DNA of 64,000 nucleotides from Coenobita brevimanus (GCA_032717465.1 CM064732.1:26241891-26305890), one strand, 5' to 3'; shown: positions 45,397-57,099, counted from the stretch's first letter. Program-made: numbers and translations. Notes: generated by a model not told the origin, from the letters alone.

Positions 45397-46540
45397 CTGC
45401 ACAGATAACCCTGAGTTAACGGTCACTACTCTTACTTTCGACCTGTGATGGGCTGTGGATCACTGAGGGTCCATGTTAGTCAAGTGACCACCATCGGGAT
45501 TTTTTTAATGTACCAGGGGTCACTGCTTCAGGATGAAACTTGTGTACTTGTCACATATGGGAGAGTTCCGTTTCAGTGGAGTGAACGGAGCTAGGGCCTG
45601 ATTGACTGCTGCCTACCTTAAAAGCGCCAGGCAAGGCTGCCGCACCACCCCTAAACATCCACACTGTGCAGTCCCCTCGTGTCTACAGGACACCCCGTAA
45701 ACTTAACATAGCGTCACGTCACGTCATTATACGTTTTTCGATTTACCCAAAGCAAATGAGGTAATATACAGTAAGCACAGATTAGGATCTGCACAGATAA
45801 CCCTGAGTTAACGGTCACTACTTTTACTTTCGACATGTGATGGGATGTGGATCACTGAGGGTCCCTGTTAGTCAAGTGACCACCATCGGGATTTTTTTAA
45901 TGTACCAGGGGTCACTGCTTCAGGATGAAACTTGTGTACTGTTCCACATGGGAGAGTTCCTTGTCTCAGTGGAGTGAACGAAGATATTGCCTGATTGACT
46001 GCTGCCTACCTAAAAAGCGCCAGGGTAGGTTGCCGCACCACCCCTAAACATCCACTCTGTGCATTGCACATCTACACTGTGTGCTGTGCAGTCCCCATTT
46101 ATCTAAGACACCTGTCTTATATATTTTCCAATCTCCCCAATGCAAAGAAAGCAATATAAGCACAGATTAGGATCTGCACAGATAACCCTGAGTTAACGGT
46201 CACTACTCTTACTTTCGACCTGTGATGGGCTGTGGATCACTGAGGGTCCCTGTTAGTCAAGTGACCACCATCGGGATTTTTTTAATGTACCAGGGGTCAC
46301 TGTTTCAGGATGAAACTTGTGTACTTGTCCCACATGGGAGAGTTCCTTGTTTCAGTGGAGCAAACGGAGCTAGGGCCTGATTGACTGCTGCCTACCTTAA
46401 AAGCGCCAGGCAAGGCTGCCGCACCACCCCTAAACATCCACACTGTGCAGTGTGTAGCTTCCACGTTATGTCCACAGACTTCCCATTAACTCAATGTACC
46501 GGTTTATAATGTCATGCCGTAACTATTATTTTATTTGTTT
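45397..46540. repeat. Three tandem units of about 385 bp
   Basis: The marker CTGCACAGATAACCCTGAG starts units at 45397, 45789 and 46174, with spacings of 392 and 385. Each unit contains ACTGAGGGTCC, GACCACCATCGGGATTTTTT, TACCAGGGGTCACTG and AAAAGCGCCAGG in the same order. Most differences are small indels near the unit ends (for example an added GTGCATTGCACATCTACACT-like stretch in unit 2). No coding frame is conserved between units. It looks like a young tandem array of an unknown repeat. Confidence 0.88.
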
Positions 46541-46830
46541 ACTTTCTCTTTCAGGTTACTCTATCGGTTAGCTTATAGATAAAGTATTATAGAATGTGAC
46601 TTTTCCTTTCCAGTGTTTCCTATAAAATTTCCATGTCAGTTTTTCCATGCTGCATGGTGGTTTTTCTCACTTTTTCCTGGAGGGTTTGGTGGTGGGGAAG
46701 CCTTCTTGCTTTACTATCCTTATCCTTCAGCATGTAGAGTTAGATCTTGTAGTCATAGTTTTCTCTAACAAGCAGCCTCGAAAGGACCATAAGGTCTGTT
46801 GCTGTTTGCTTTCCTGTGTAATCCTGTGTG
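46541..46830. other. Anonymous spacer
   Basis: No feature recognised between the 385-bp array and the following pyrimidine-rich tract. Confidence 0.3.
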
Positions 46831-48190
46831 TCTCTCTTCTTCATCTATATCCTATATCCTTCTCATCGTGTTTCCCCCCCCCCTTTCTACTTTCTGTTCT
46901 CCTTACTCATTTCGTTCTCATCTCCATTCGAAGTCAGTCTCCTTCTCAGTGCTCTCATATATTCTGTTTCAGCTGTCATCTCTTGCTATTCCACTGCTGT
47001 CTTAGCCTCCACTCTCTTCCTTCTCGTTTCCTCTTTCCTCGTCCCTCAGCTTCTTTATCTGTTGTTCCACTCTCCACTACCTCCTGTGTCTGGTGGTATT
47101 TCCCTGGGCAGTTGACTGAGTCCCTCTGTGTTCTGCCTAATGACCCCTGTTTCCATCCTTCATCCTGATTACATTGGCATGGAGGGCACATAATGGAAGA
47201 GGGAGACATGGCAGAAGAGGCACAGGGGATAGATGGAAGACAGTAGGAGATGGTGGAAAGCAGGACGAAGTGGGAGAGGAGAAGGAGGAGGAGGGGGGTA
47301 GGGAGAAGTGGAGAAAATAGAGAAGGAGAGATGTAGGAGAATTTCAGGAAGATTGATGAATTATGAGAGTAAATATTAGAGAAAGGAGAAGAACCAGGTG
47401 GTGAAAATGGGGAAGAAGGGAGAAAGTGATAAAGAAGAATATTGGAGGGAAAAAAGAGCAAGTACGGGAGAAGGAAAATAGACGTTATATGATGGAAAGG
47501 AAAGGAAGATAATAATAGGATACAATATAAGCAGGGAAAATGAAAATGACTAGAGCAAGATGTAGGAATGCTGAAAGGAGAAAGGAATAAAAAGTAACAG
47601 GGAACGATGTGATAGGAAAGAAAGACGAGGAAGGAGATAACGGAACTGAGAGATAACGATAAGGCGGTTGCAATAAGGGAGGAGTAATGGAGGAAGAGGA
47701 AAACACAAATGAAGGAGAAGACTTAAGGAAAATGAGACGAAGACAGAATGGTAAAAGAAGTTGGAGCATGGGAGAAAGAAAAAGGAAACAAGGGAGTATG
47801 AAGAGGAAGCGGGGAGAGGAACAGGAGGAAGCAAGAATGAAAATGAGGAAGCAAGGAAGGAAGAAGACAAAGAAGCAAGGGGAGAGGCAGAAGCAAAGAA
47901 AGAAAAGGAGGAAGAGTTAAATGGTGAAAAGAAGAAGATAAAGAAACAAGTAGGGGAGCAAGAATACAAACACTGAGGTGAGAATAACAACAAACAGAGG
48001 AAAGAATAACAGCTGAATTCGAGCAGGAAGAAACATAAGAAGAAAGCAGACAGAAAAGGCCTTGACAGAGAAAAATGACGAGGAGTGCACATAGAACAAT
48101 AACAAGTAGCAGTGGATGATTCGGTATGGCTATGGACTGTGGGAGGAAGTGAGCGAGAAGTGGAAAGATAACTGGGATGAAACATGGAGG
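46830..48190. repeat. Pyrimidine-rich to purine-rich strand switch
   Basis: 46830-47165 is C/T-rich on the plus strand. From about 47185 to 48190 the plus strand becomes A/G-rich (GAAGGAGGAGGAGGGGGG, GGAGAAGG). Open frames on both strands are low-complexity artefacts. No gene is supported. Confidence 0.6.
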
Positions 48191-48239
48191 AGGCAACATG
48201 GATAGTTCTGTATACAAACCTGGCGAATAGCATTACAAC

Positions 48240-49420
48240 AAAGGCAGAACGAAAGACACCATGGATATATGAATAAAGAGACTAGTTTTAGTCAGTTCAG
48301 TAGAAAATTAGTGCTTCAGTTGACAGTTGTACCCTCTTGAAACTCACGTGAGTAATAACCATTTAACTCCGTCACAAGGATAGTTCTTTTTCCCATTACT
48401 TCAAGACGATTGTATTTAGCTAAGATTATACATTTCTTAGAGATCAACGCAGGCTGCACTTGATCTTTACTTTTAAAAAGGTATTTCTTAAAGTGAATAC
48501 AATTGTTTGAAGTAAAAAAAAAAAAAAGAATAATACGTCATCGAAATCAAAGAATTCAGGGTATGGTGTGTGTAGAATGTAGCAAGTTTTGCCAAGAGGA
48601 CAAGTGTGTGTAAGTGTCAATAGGCGGTAGATTGATGTCGTTTCATTGGAGTGCCACCCGCGACCTGGAGACAGGATTGTCTAGGAAAGCTTACTTAAAC
48701 TGAGGTACCAGTGTTGGGCCAAGGGGCATTAGATTGTCCCACAACTGATTTCAGGTGGACTGACATAGAATGGACTGACTTTGCTTGATGACCTGTCTGA
48801 AGAACTGCAGCATGAGTGACTAGCCACAAAAGGAAATGATTCCTGTCCAACTGGTGTACAATGGGCGACTCTGAAATGAGCCAGAACAGGAGGTGCAATT
48901 CTGTCCAAGGGTGTCTAGCGCACTGCTTTGAGAAGAGTTCGGGGCCTGAGACGAACTAAGACTTAGATATGAGTCAAGCTATAGCAACAGTTCCATTGCA
49001 AAATGTTTACTTGTCCCATCAACATCATCAGGCGCATTTTCTCATGACTGTGTCCTCTGAGGTGTAACACATGCAATCGTGCCCATTGTGGAAAGGAAGA
49101 CAATAGGATCTACACAATGAGACTATTCCCAAGTCCAGTACCACTTATTCTCCTGGTGCTTTGGTCTTTATCTGAACTTGCTGAGATGCTATGTGAGCAA
49201 ACTGTAAAATGGGCTGCTGCCTTCTGAATTGGTGATATCAAAATATTGGCTCCAGTAACTTCCAGATGAAGAGATATGTTACGCAAAAATAAGGAATCGC
49301 CTCCTTGTAATCAAGAGAAAGTGCAGGTTGTCCAGACTACAGAGTTAACCCATAATTTGTGAACAGCAGGCCAGAATGATTTGGGCTTCTCATATACTGG
49401 ACCTTAACCTAGTTTCTTGG
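48240..49420. other. Anonymous sequence, no gene seen
   Basis: Mixed composition with no open frame carrying motifs. A run of about 13 A lies at 48514-48526. Confidence 0.35.
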
Positions 49421-49449
49421 AATCTTCGCAAGGGTATTTGTTTTTCCTT

Positions 49450-49915
49450 TTAGTTTTACATCACATCGTCACAAGGACATACAGGAAGTCAAAGCCCTGA
49501 AATCCAAAGTCATTTCAACACCTTTCCTAAATCCACCCTATTCACAACTCACCAGATCAGACATTCCTTTAATTTCTTAGTTACCATTCTTCCATGTACC
49601 TAATCCACGTCCGTCCTCTGACATATACCACGATTAGCTCTTCATAAACTTCGGTTTCGTTTAATTCTGCACAGAGGTACAGTCGTAATCTTCATTCATT
49701 CCACTGATACAGTTCCACTTATACAATCTTTTTAACCCATTTCCGCAAATAAGTCAGTAAAGTCTGTCCACTACAAATCATCACTTCTAAACTTAACACG
49801 CCAATCCCCGCAGCATTCTCATTCTTCATTCTCTTCACAGAAATTTTTACTCCTGTCACTGAATCATTTTCCTGCACCAAATTCATGTGCACCATCCAGC
49901 CCATTTCTGTATACT
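49450..49915 (-). pseudogene. Weak LINE reverse-transcriptase relic
   Basis: The minus-strand frame at 49719-49904 contains VKRMKNENAAGIGVLSLEVM. This resembles the RT0/RT1 segment of RTE-type LINEs (M-K-x-x-K-A-A-G-x-D-G ... E). Downstream codons (towards 49600) are broken by stops. Only this one block is recognisable. Confidence 0.4.
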
Positions 49916-50004
49916 GCTCTCATCGCTGTCATTCAACAGTCTTTTTCAAAATTCTTTTTACCGCATATTTAACGCTGGCCTACGGGGACATCAGTCTTGA
50001 AGGT

Positions 50005-50703
50005 TCAGGCTGGGGCAACGTGGCTGTTAGTGGCACTGAGCTTCTTTTTCAATGAGACGTATGTGGCTGAGCGACCCGAAATGCAACGTTTCTTCCTCAC
50101 ACCACTTGCAGCCACCCAGTTCTTCATGTTGGAGTCAGACGCCTCAGACAAACCTCCGGAGATGTTGCAAGAGTAAGGGATGTCACTGCGTGGTGGAGGA
50201 ATATCAGCCACCACTGTTGAGTCCTCTGCGTAACTTTCAGGCAGCGGTATGATGCTATGGGAGGTGGCAAGTGAGGGCAGCCAATGCACTTCTCTTGCCA
50301 CATGATAGCTCCCGCCCTCAGATGTAGTTTTACCACTTGGTATAGATGCCATTTTCATCTCTAGTACCCTTCCTGTAACACTGTCACTCAACCCTTCCAT
50401 GAATGCATGGGAGACTTGCTAGGGGTCGAGGTAGGAGAGGTCGGGCGGCTACTAGCAGTGGACAGGGAATCGGGCAATGTGGAATCTGAACTCATACTTG
50501 TTCTCACTAGTGTGGTGGGCAGGAAACTGACCAGGGAGGCCACGTGATAAACAGAAGTCTACGTGACTCTCAGAATACCACAGAAAATGGATAGGAATTC
50601 AAACACGTGGGAAAGGCAAAGTGGCTAAAGCCATCATCCGAGAAGCCCCAGACACCTTTTTATGATGGCTATAGCCGTCATCCAAGTCTACGGGGCTAAA
50701 AAC
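50005..50703 (-). mobile_element. Possible third piggyBac-like 5' relic
   Basis: Read on the minus strand, TTAGCCCCGTAGAC near 50700 resembles a piggyBac end with TTAA mutated. A near-palindrome, GATGGCTATAGCCGTC, lies at 50664-50679. An ATG at 50493-50495 opens a Ser/Thr/Pro-rich frame (MSSDSTLPDSLSTASS). The frame then shifts into the 131-residue frame 50005-50400. The order of end, palindrome, then acidic or Ser-rich frame about 200 bases inside mirrors elements 1 and 2. Sequence similarity to them is not evident, so this remains a suggestion. Confidence 0.3.
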
Positions 50704-51068
50704 ACGTGATTTAAAGCTAAGAGCCAATGGCAAATGTCCCTTACAAAAGAAAATTGAAGAATAGGGAGCTAATATCAAGAGCAGTTCATTTCGAGATGTC
50801 TGAACACACTGAGTTGAAGTTTAACTAATAGTGGTCATAGGCAGGGGGAAGTACCTTTTCAGAACTGACAAATGATGTTTTTTTTGAAAGACTGAGAATA
50901 CCATTTTTTTTTTAAATTGAGATTTGAATAAAAAACAAGAAAGAGTGTGTAGCGTGACTGGTGCTGGATGCCAATCTCTTGGGAATGAGATACAAGCAGA
51001 CACTCCACAATAACAGCAAACAGAATAGCAGCAGGAGAAGCGATAAAGAAATTGACCACTGTAGTAAC

Positions 51069-51071
<3 letters not shown>

Positions 51072-51103
<32 letters not shown>

Positions 51104-51157
51104 ACATGCTCTCTCTCTCTCTTTCTCTCTCTCTCTTTCTCTCTCTCTCTCTCACAT

Positions 51158-51192
<35 letters not shown>
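51072..51192. repeat. (GA)n-(CT)n-(CA)n cluster, self-complementary
   Basis: (GA)n at 51072-51100 and (CT)n at 51110-51152 flank a 10-base spacer and could pair as a hairpin. (CA)n follows at 51155-51192. Confidence 0.93.
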
Positions 51193-51299
51193 CTCCTTCC
51201 TCCCCTCCTCCCCCTTGTGCATTTCCTCCCCCAACTGGCTCTCAGGATATTAAATTTTCGTTTAGCTGAAATTTTCACATCCTGAAGAAGATTTTGTGA

Positions 51300-51770
51300 A
51301 TTCTCTTTTAAATTTCCCTACCTGATTTTTTATCCACCTCCTCCTCCTCCTCCTCCTCCTCCTCCACCTAGTTTCTTTTCTTGTTAGTCGTCATTCCTAT
51401 GTTTCCTCCTTCTTGCTTCCCATTTCTTTCTCTTCCAAGATTTCTACTCCTCGCATTTTCTTTTTATCTTTCCCCCCTTTCTCCAGTTCTCTTGATCATC
51501 TAATTCATCTCGCAAAAAACTAACTCTATTGTTGTACTGTTTATTCAATTTTGCGCTTGTCTGTGTTGGTCCTCATTTTTTTTCTTCTGCTTAATCTTCA
51601 TCTTGCCCTTTGTCGTCCTCGTCGTTCTTTGTCTTCTTCTTCTGTTTCATCTTTTTCATATTCTTCTTCTTTCATCCCTCTTCCTTTCTCCTTTTTCTTC
51701 ATCTTCCGTGCAGTTTCACTTTTCTGTTCCTAGTGTATTCAGTATTTTTTATTCTCTCTTATACTTCTCG
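51300..51770. repeat. Pyrimidine-rich tract with (TCC)n
   Basis: (TCC)n at about 51340-51366 inside a C/T-rich stretch. Open frames are compositional. Confidence 0.7.
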
Positions 51771-51772
51771 TT

Positions 51773-51798
51773 TGTGTGTGTGTGTGTGTGTGTGCGTG

Positions 51799-51833
<35 letters not shown>

Positions 51834-51904
51834 ACGTGATTTTTTGTTCTCTATTATTTCTCGATTGTGTGTGTGCGTGATTTTTTTATCTATTATTTTT
51901 CGTT

Positions 51905-51944
<40 letters not shown>

Positions 51945-52039
51945 CTTTTTGTGTACACACTTGCTGTGGCCTGAATGTGTGCAGGGCAACGTCCGGATAG
52001 AGGTTTGCCTGCTTACATAAGTAGGCAATAGGATCAAAC

Positions 52040-52085
<46 letters not shown>
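51773..52085. repeat. (TG)n, (TG)n and (GA)n microsatellites
   Basis: (TG)n with few interruptions at 51773-51832, (TG)n at 51908-51942, and (GA)n at 52042-52085. Confidence 0.95.
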
Positions 52086-52089
<4 letters not shown>

Positions 52090-52795
52090 AGTTACGGGAA
52101 CAATGAAAAGCTAAAATAGTCGAGTAATGGAAGTGTGTGAGACTTTTAAGGTATCCCATCACATTCTTTGCTATCCAGCTGAGCGGTACAGACGCGCAAT
52201 ATTTGAGTAGTGTTCTCCTTTCTCTGGTATTATAAATATTACCCGTCCTCTCCCGGAGGGGCTCGGGAACTGGTGTTCTTTTCACTGGGTTTGTCTGTTT
52301 GTATGTATGTTTGTTTGTTTGTTTGTTTATCTGTCTGTTAACAGCTTTACGCGAAAACTGCTGGTGCGATTTTGAATGAAATTAAAAGACTTTCTCATCA
52401 CCTGATTAAATTTTGGGGCAAATTGGGCCAATGTTCAGGCTGTAGGCATATAAAATGTAAAAAAAGAAAGCAAAACAAAAATAGTTTTTTTCTCCATAAC
52501 TCCTTTCAAATTCTCATATGGATACGAAACTAAAATCTAAAGGTGCATCTGTCAAATCTACAGCCTATAACATGCCTCATTACATCAGCGGGGTTCCACC
52601 TCCCAGTTAGCGGAAGGGAGGTCTGTGTCAGGTGGGGCGGACCTAAATATTCAATTGGGCATAAAATCGTCAGTTTTCACTCAATATACTCCAGATATGA
52701 TATGTGACATTATTGACTAGATATCCTGTTGTGTTTATATGTCAGCACTAAAATGATTCCCGGCACAGGTTTTCTGTACCTTGGCAAGACTTTTT
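52086..52795. other. Unassigned sequence, possible repeat
   Basis: CTCTCCCGGAGGGGCTCGGG near 52247 contains an inverted CTCCCGG/CCGGGAG-like pair. A (TTTG)n run at 52290-52327 is followed by sequence of the style seen in the 53.2-53.9 kb repeat (CATAACTCCTTTCAAATTC). No gene is seen. Confidence 0.35.
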
Positions 52796-52796
52796 G

Positions 52797-52804
52797 TTAT
52801 TATT

Positions 52805-52852
<48 letters not shown>

Positions 52853-52853
52853 T
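52797..52853. repeat. (TTA)n microsatellite
   Basis: Pure ATT array at the 5' edge of the chimeric SINE. Similar TTATTATT is found at the SINE's 3' side. Confidence 0.95.
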
Positions 52854-52857
52854 GTGG

Positions 52858-53220
52858 TGGGTGATAGCGACCATCATCGCACTCACTTGATGTACTGCTT
52901 CCTACGTCTTCCTTCATCTTTATCATTAATTTTCTGTGTCTACCCTCCTTTCTCCCTATTTTTCCCATCTTTCCTGTCACTTTTTATTATTATTCCTTCC
53001 TTCTCAGGTGGCTACCCACTGAGTAACAAGCCTAATGGTTTCCTGTAAGTCAGGAATCCATTTAGAACGCTGAATGGTAACCATATAACTAACCTATACG
53101 TGTTCCCTATGTATCAACATGTGGGTTGGCGGAAGGTTAATGATCTCCTTAAAACAACTAACTCAAAGACTAACGGCCACCCCATACGGGACTGGCGTCT
53201 GGCCATAGATAGATAAATAG
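52858..53220 (+). mobile_element. Chimeric RTE-tailed SINE, copy 1
   Basis: About 363 bases that align along their full length with the minus-strand sequence at 58054-58416. Order of parts: an unknown head (TAGCGACCATCATCG, then CACTTTTTATTATTATTCC); a middle matching the RTE leader (GGGTTGGCGGAAGGTTAATG, AAAACAACTAACT); then GGCCACCCCATACGGGACTG, matching the RTE C-terminal codons and 3' end; and a (TAGA)n-like tail. The flanks carry TTATTATT, which may be its target duplication, but the microsatellite makes that uncertain. Confidence 0.8.
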
Positions 53221-53232
53221 ATTGTTATTATT

Positions 53233-53288
53233 ACCTCGCCCGGACAGAGTCCGACGAGATATTGTTTTTGGTCGAGATTATTTATTTA

Positions 53289-53361
<73 letters not shown>

Positions 53362-53911
53362 CTTTGTTAGCAACATTACGGAAAAACGGCAGAATGATAT
53401 TACCTGAAACTTTCAAGATATGAGGGCACTTGTCCCAAAAGAAAGTGATTACATTTTGGAGGCAATCGAGTGACCCTGAAAGGTCAAAATCAAGGTTACG
53501 GATTTTCAGAGGGCTATAACTTGAGAACGGTTGAAGATATATTTAATATTATGAACATGCAGGACCTCGTAATTTGGGCTTTCATTCGGCGCAAAGACCT
53601 TTAACCCTGAATGACCTTGAAAGGTCAAACTCAAGGTCACGGATAATCAGAGGGCTATAACTCGAAACTCGTTGAAGATAGAGATATTTACTATTACCAA
53701 GATTTAGGATGTTTCATATGGGCTTTCATTCGGCAACGTGACCTTTGACTTTGAGTGACCTTCAAAGGCCAAATGCAAGATCACGGATTTTCAGAGGGCG
53801 TAACATGAAAACATTTGCACCATTACCTTAGACTGTAATTGTGCACTGACACTAAGTGGCAGAAACGAGTCTGTATTTAACAGCAAGAAAATAACTGCTG
53901 TCGGTCGGGGT
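53233..53911. mobile_element. Repeat element with ~142-bp internal tandem units
   Basis: Units are marked by TGACC(C/T)T(G/T)AAAGGTCAA-type starts at 53471, 53612 and 53756 (spacing 141 and 144). Each is followed by a CACGGATTTTCAGAGGGC-like block, and units 1 and 2 continue through GGGCTTTCATTCGGC. The third unit is partial. The left edge ACCTCGCCCGGACAG and the reverse complement of the right edge, ACCCCGACCGACAG, form a weak terminal inverted repeat. TTATTAT is found on both outer sides. A (TG)n array (53290-53360) lies near the left end. No protein is encoded. Edge assignment is inference. Confidence 0.55.
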
Positions 53912-53929
53912 TTATTATGCCTGGCCACG

Positions 53930-53949
53930 TGTTGTTGTTGTTGTTGTTG

Positions 53950-54003
<54 letters not shown>
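53930..54003. repeat. (TTG)n-(TTA)n compound microsatellite
   Basis: GTT at 53930-53954 grading into ATT at 53955-54003, directly before RTE copy H. Confidence 0.95.
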
Positions 54004-54004
<1 letters not shown>

Positions 54005-54009
54005 ATTGA

Positions 54010-57000
54010 TGGTGGGTTAGTACCCCACCCCGTAAAAAGAACTAACTAAACAAGCAAATAAAGCGCCTCGGACCAGGACGGACCATAAGTTGACGACTAA
54101 GGAATGGACAAAGGACATTCTGCGGGTGGGGACATGGAACGTGAGAGGAGTGAGTGATGAAGTGAGAGAGAGATTGTTCAGGTGCTTGAGGATGCAAGAG
54201 TGGATATATGTGGATTGACTGAAACTAAATGGCAAGGTGAAAGGGTGAGAGAGTGGAAATATGGTATAGCTATATGTGCGGGAGTTAATGAGAATGAGAG
54301 GGCAGGAGAGGGAGTATGTCCGATGATATGCAAGAAGTGTAAAGAGAATATAAAAGAGTATGAAACAGTGGGTGCAAGGATTGTATGGGTGAGGATGAAA
54401 GTAGTTATACAAGCTTGGGCGACTGTATGTGCATATGCACCGACAAAGGACCTAGTGGCAACAGTGAAAGATGAGTTTTGGGCGAGTGTAGAAGCATGTA
54501 TAAACATATTTGAGAGGAGCGAGAGAATGCTTTTGATTGGACACATGAATGCCAAAGTTGGGAATGTGTAAGTGGATGGTCAGTTGGGTGTGCAAGCTGA
54601 AGTAGATGGGAATGGTAGTGCTTTGGTGGATATCTGTGCTGGTAAGGGGTTGGCAATAGCTAACATCTACTTTCGGCATAAGATGATCCACAGGTATACA
54701 TGGAGAGTAATGAGGAGGATGGATGGTGAACTTATTGAACGAAAAGCAATGATAGACTAAGTGTGTGTGGATGAGCGAATGAGAAGACAAGTGTTGGATG
54801 CAAGAGTGTGGAGAGGGTGGGGAAATGGAGTCTCGGACCATCACTTATTGATGAGCAAGGTAAAGCTGCAAAGAAAATGGTTGAAGGGACGAAAGGGAAG
54901 ACAGGAGGAAACAGCTCCTGTGAGAAGAGTGGAGAAGTTGCAAGATAGTGAGAAAATGGCAGAGTATAAGAGCGTAGTGGAAGAAAGATTGGGAAGGCAT
55001 GAGTTAGAGCAGATGGAAGGGGTGGAAGACGAATGCAAGATATTCACGGAAGAGATAGGTGCAGTGTGTGAGGTGGTTTGTGGAGTGAGGAGGAGATGCA
55101 GGGGTGTGCAAGGGACAGCATGGTGGAATGATGAGGTGAAACGAGCTGTGGAACAGAAGAAGAAGGTATATAGCGAATGGCTAGAGAGTAGAGGTAGGGG
55201 AGAAGATGAGAGAGAGAAGAGAGAGGTATATGTGAGCACGAGAAGGAAGGTGAAGAGACTGGTGAAGGAGAGTAAGAAGAAAGTGGATGACGATTTTGGG
55301 AGGACCTGAGTGTGAAATGCAGGGAGAGTTAGAAATTGTTTTGGAAGGAGGTAAAGAAAGTAAGACAGTGTGAATGGGGAAATAGTAGGGGAGTGAGAGA
55401 TAGGAATAATAGATTGCTGGTGAAGAGAGAGAAATTGAGTAGATAGAAGGAGCACTCTGAGGATTTGTTGAATGTAGAGAGTGAGAGCAGTGCGAGTATA
55501 AGTGGTTGGGGAATGGCTAGGAGAAGAAGAGATGAGAGGAGCAAGGAAGAGATCAGTTGGGCGGAAGTAGTGGAAGCAGTGAAGAAGATCAAGATGGGAA
55601 AGGCCCCAGTAATTGAAGGAGTGTGTGGTGAAATGCTGAGGTTTGGGGGTGAGATTGTTGTGGAGTGGATATGGAAGTTGTGTAGATTGGCTTGGGAAGA
55701 GGGAAGGGTTCCAGAAGACTGGCATTCATGTATAACTGTTCCTTTATACAAAGGAAAACGGGAGAGAGAAGTATGTGGTAACCATAGGGGTATTTGCCTT
55801 CTTAGTGTGACTGGAAAAATTAATGGTAGAATACTTATTGTTAGGGTTAGGCATATGACAGTGAAGCTAGTTGGAGAAGAACGAGGGGGATTTAGGAAGG
55901 GAAAGGGATGTGTAGATCAGATATTTGTTCTTAAGATATTTAGTGGAGAAGTATCTAGAGAAGGGAAAGAAAGTGTATGCTGCCTTCATGGACTTGGAGA
56001 AAGCTTATGACAGAATAGATAGGCAAGGTATGTAGAAGGTATTAAGAATATATGGAGTGGAGGGGAAATTGTTGAGTGCTGTGAAGAGTATGTACGAAGG
56101 AACTAGGTCTGCGGTGCGAGTGGATGGTGAACTGAGTGAGTTCTTTGATCTCAATGTGGGACTGAAACAGGGTTGTGTGATGTCTCCATAGCTGTTTAAT
56201 ATATACATGGATGGGGTCGTAAAGGAGGTTCAAGGTAGGGCAGTGGATGTGGGGGTGGCTCTAATGAATGAGGGTGAGATATGGAAGATTCCGGTGTTCC
56301 TGTTTGCTGATGATACAGTATTATTGAGTGAAGATGAATGGGAGTTGCAAGGTTTGATGAATGAATTTGGGACAGTGTGTAGGAAGAGGAATCTGAAAGT
56401 TAATGTAAACAAGAGTAAAGTTATGGTGTTTGAGAGGAATGAAGTCACAGAATGTACAGTGAGGTTGGATGGTGAGGATATGGAGAATGTGAGTGCATTC
56501 AAGTACTTGGGTAGTGTGATGAGTAAGGATGGAACTTTGGGGGATTAAGTGCGTGAAAGGGTACAGCTGGGAAGGAAGGTTGTTGGTTCACTGAAAGCAG
56601 TGATGAGAAATAGGGAGGTGAGTATGGAAGTTAAGTCACTGCATGATAATACTCTGACGTATGGAAGCGAGGCGTGGACCTTGCAAGAGGGGAACAAGTC
56701 AAGAGTGAGAGCTGTGGAAATGAGTTACTTGAGAGGAGCATGTGGAGTGACATGGAGGGACAGGTTGACGAATGAAGAAGTGAAGGAACGTTGTGGGGTG
56801 GATGTGGATGTGGTTAAGAAGATTAGGAGAAATACACTGAGGTGGTTTGGACATGTGGAGAGAATGGAGAATGAAAGACTGACCAAGAAGGTGTATGTAG
56901 GTGAGGTGGAGGGAGGGAGAGGGAGGGGTAGACCGAGGATGAGGTGGAGGGATGGAGTTGAGAGGTATATGAGGGAGAAAGGAGGGAGTTGGGGGGAGGG

Positions 57001-57098
57001 TAGTCAAATGGTGGATGACAGAGCGACTTGGAGGCGTTTTGTCTGCGGCCACCCTTTGCGGGATTAGGGAGTCGGGCTATAGATAGATAGATTGATAG
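54010..57098 (+). mobile_element. RTE-family LINE copy H
   Basis: It starts inside the leader (GGTGGGTTAGTACCCCACCC), directly after a (TTA)n array. It ends with CGGGATTAGGGAGTCGGGC and a (TAGA)n-like tail at about 57078-57098. Only the first part of the leader is missing. Confidence 0.87.
54095..57067 (+). pseudogene. RTE endonuclease-reverse transcriptase, copy H (broken)
   Basis: Endonuclease frame 54182-54571: LTETKW and AYAPTKDL are present, but the catalytic GDMN box reads GHMN (LIGHMNAKVG), so nuclease activity is probably lost. The TAA at 54758-54760 after ERKAMID is shared with copy F. The frame 54761-55309 carries the SDHH site. The RT is fragmented: 55465-56010 (GKAPVIEGVCGEML), then stops in place of Trp near 56033 and 56189, and a good frame at 56207-56548 with FADDTVLLSEDEW. 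56549-57067 carries TYGSEAW, LRWFGHVERM and the natural end GHPLRD. It is the most heavily mutated long copy of its subfamily. Confidence 0.85.
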
Positions 57099-57099
57099 A

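Noticed and set aside
45397..46540. CRISPR array
   Set aside because: The repeats are about 385 bases, contiguous and without short unique spacers. The genome is clearly eukaryotic. The 150-bp and 142-bp arrays were rejected for the same reason.
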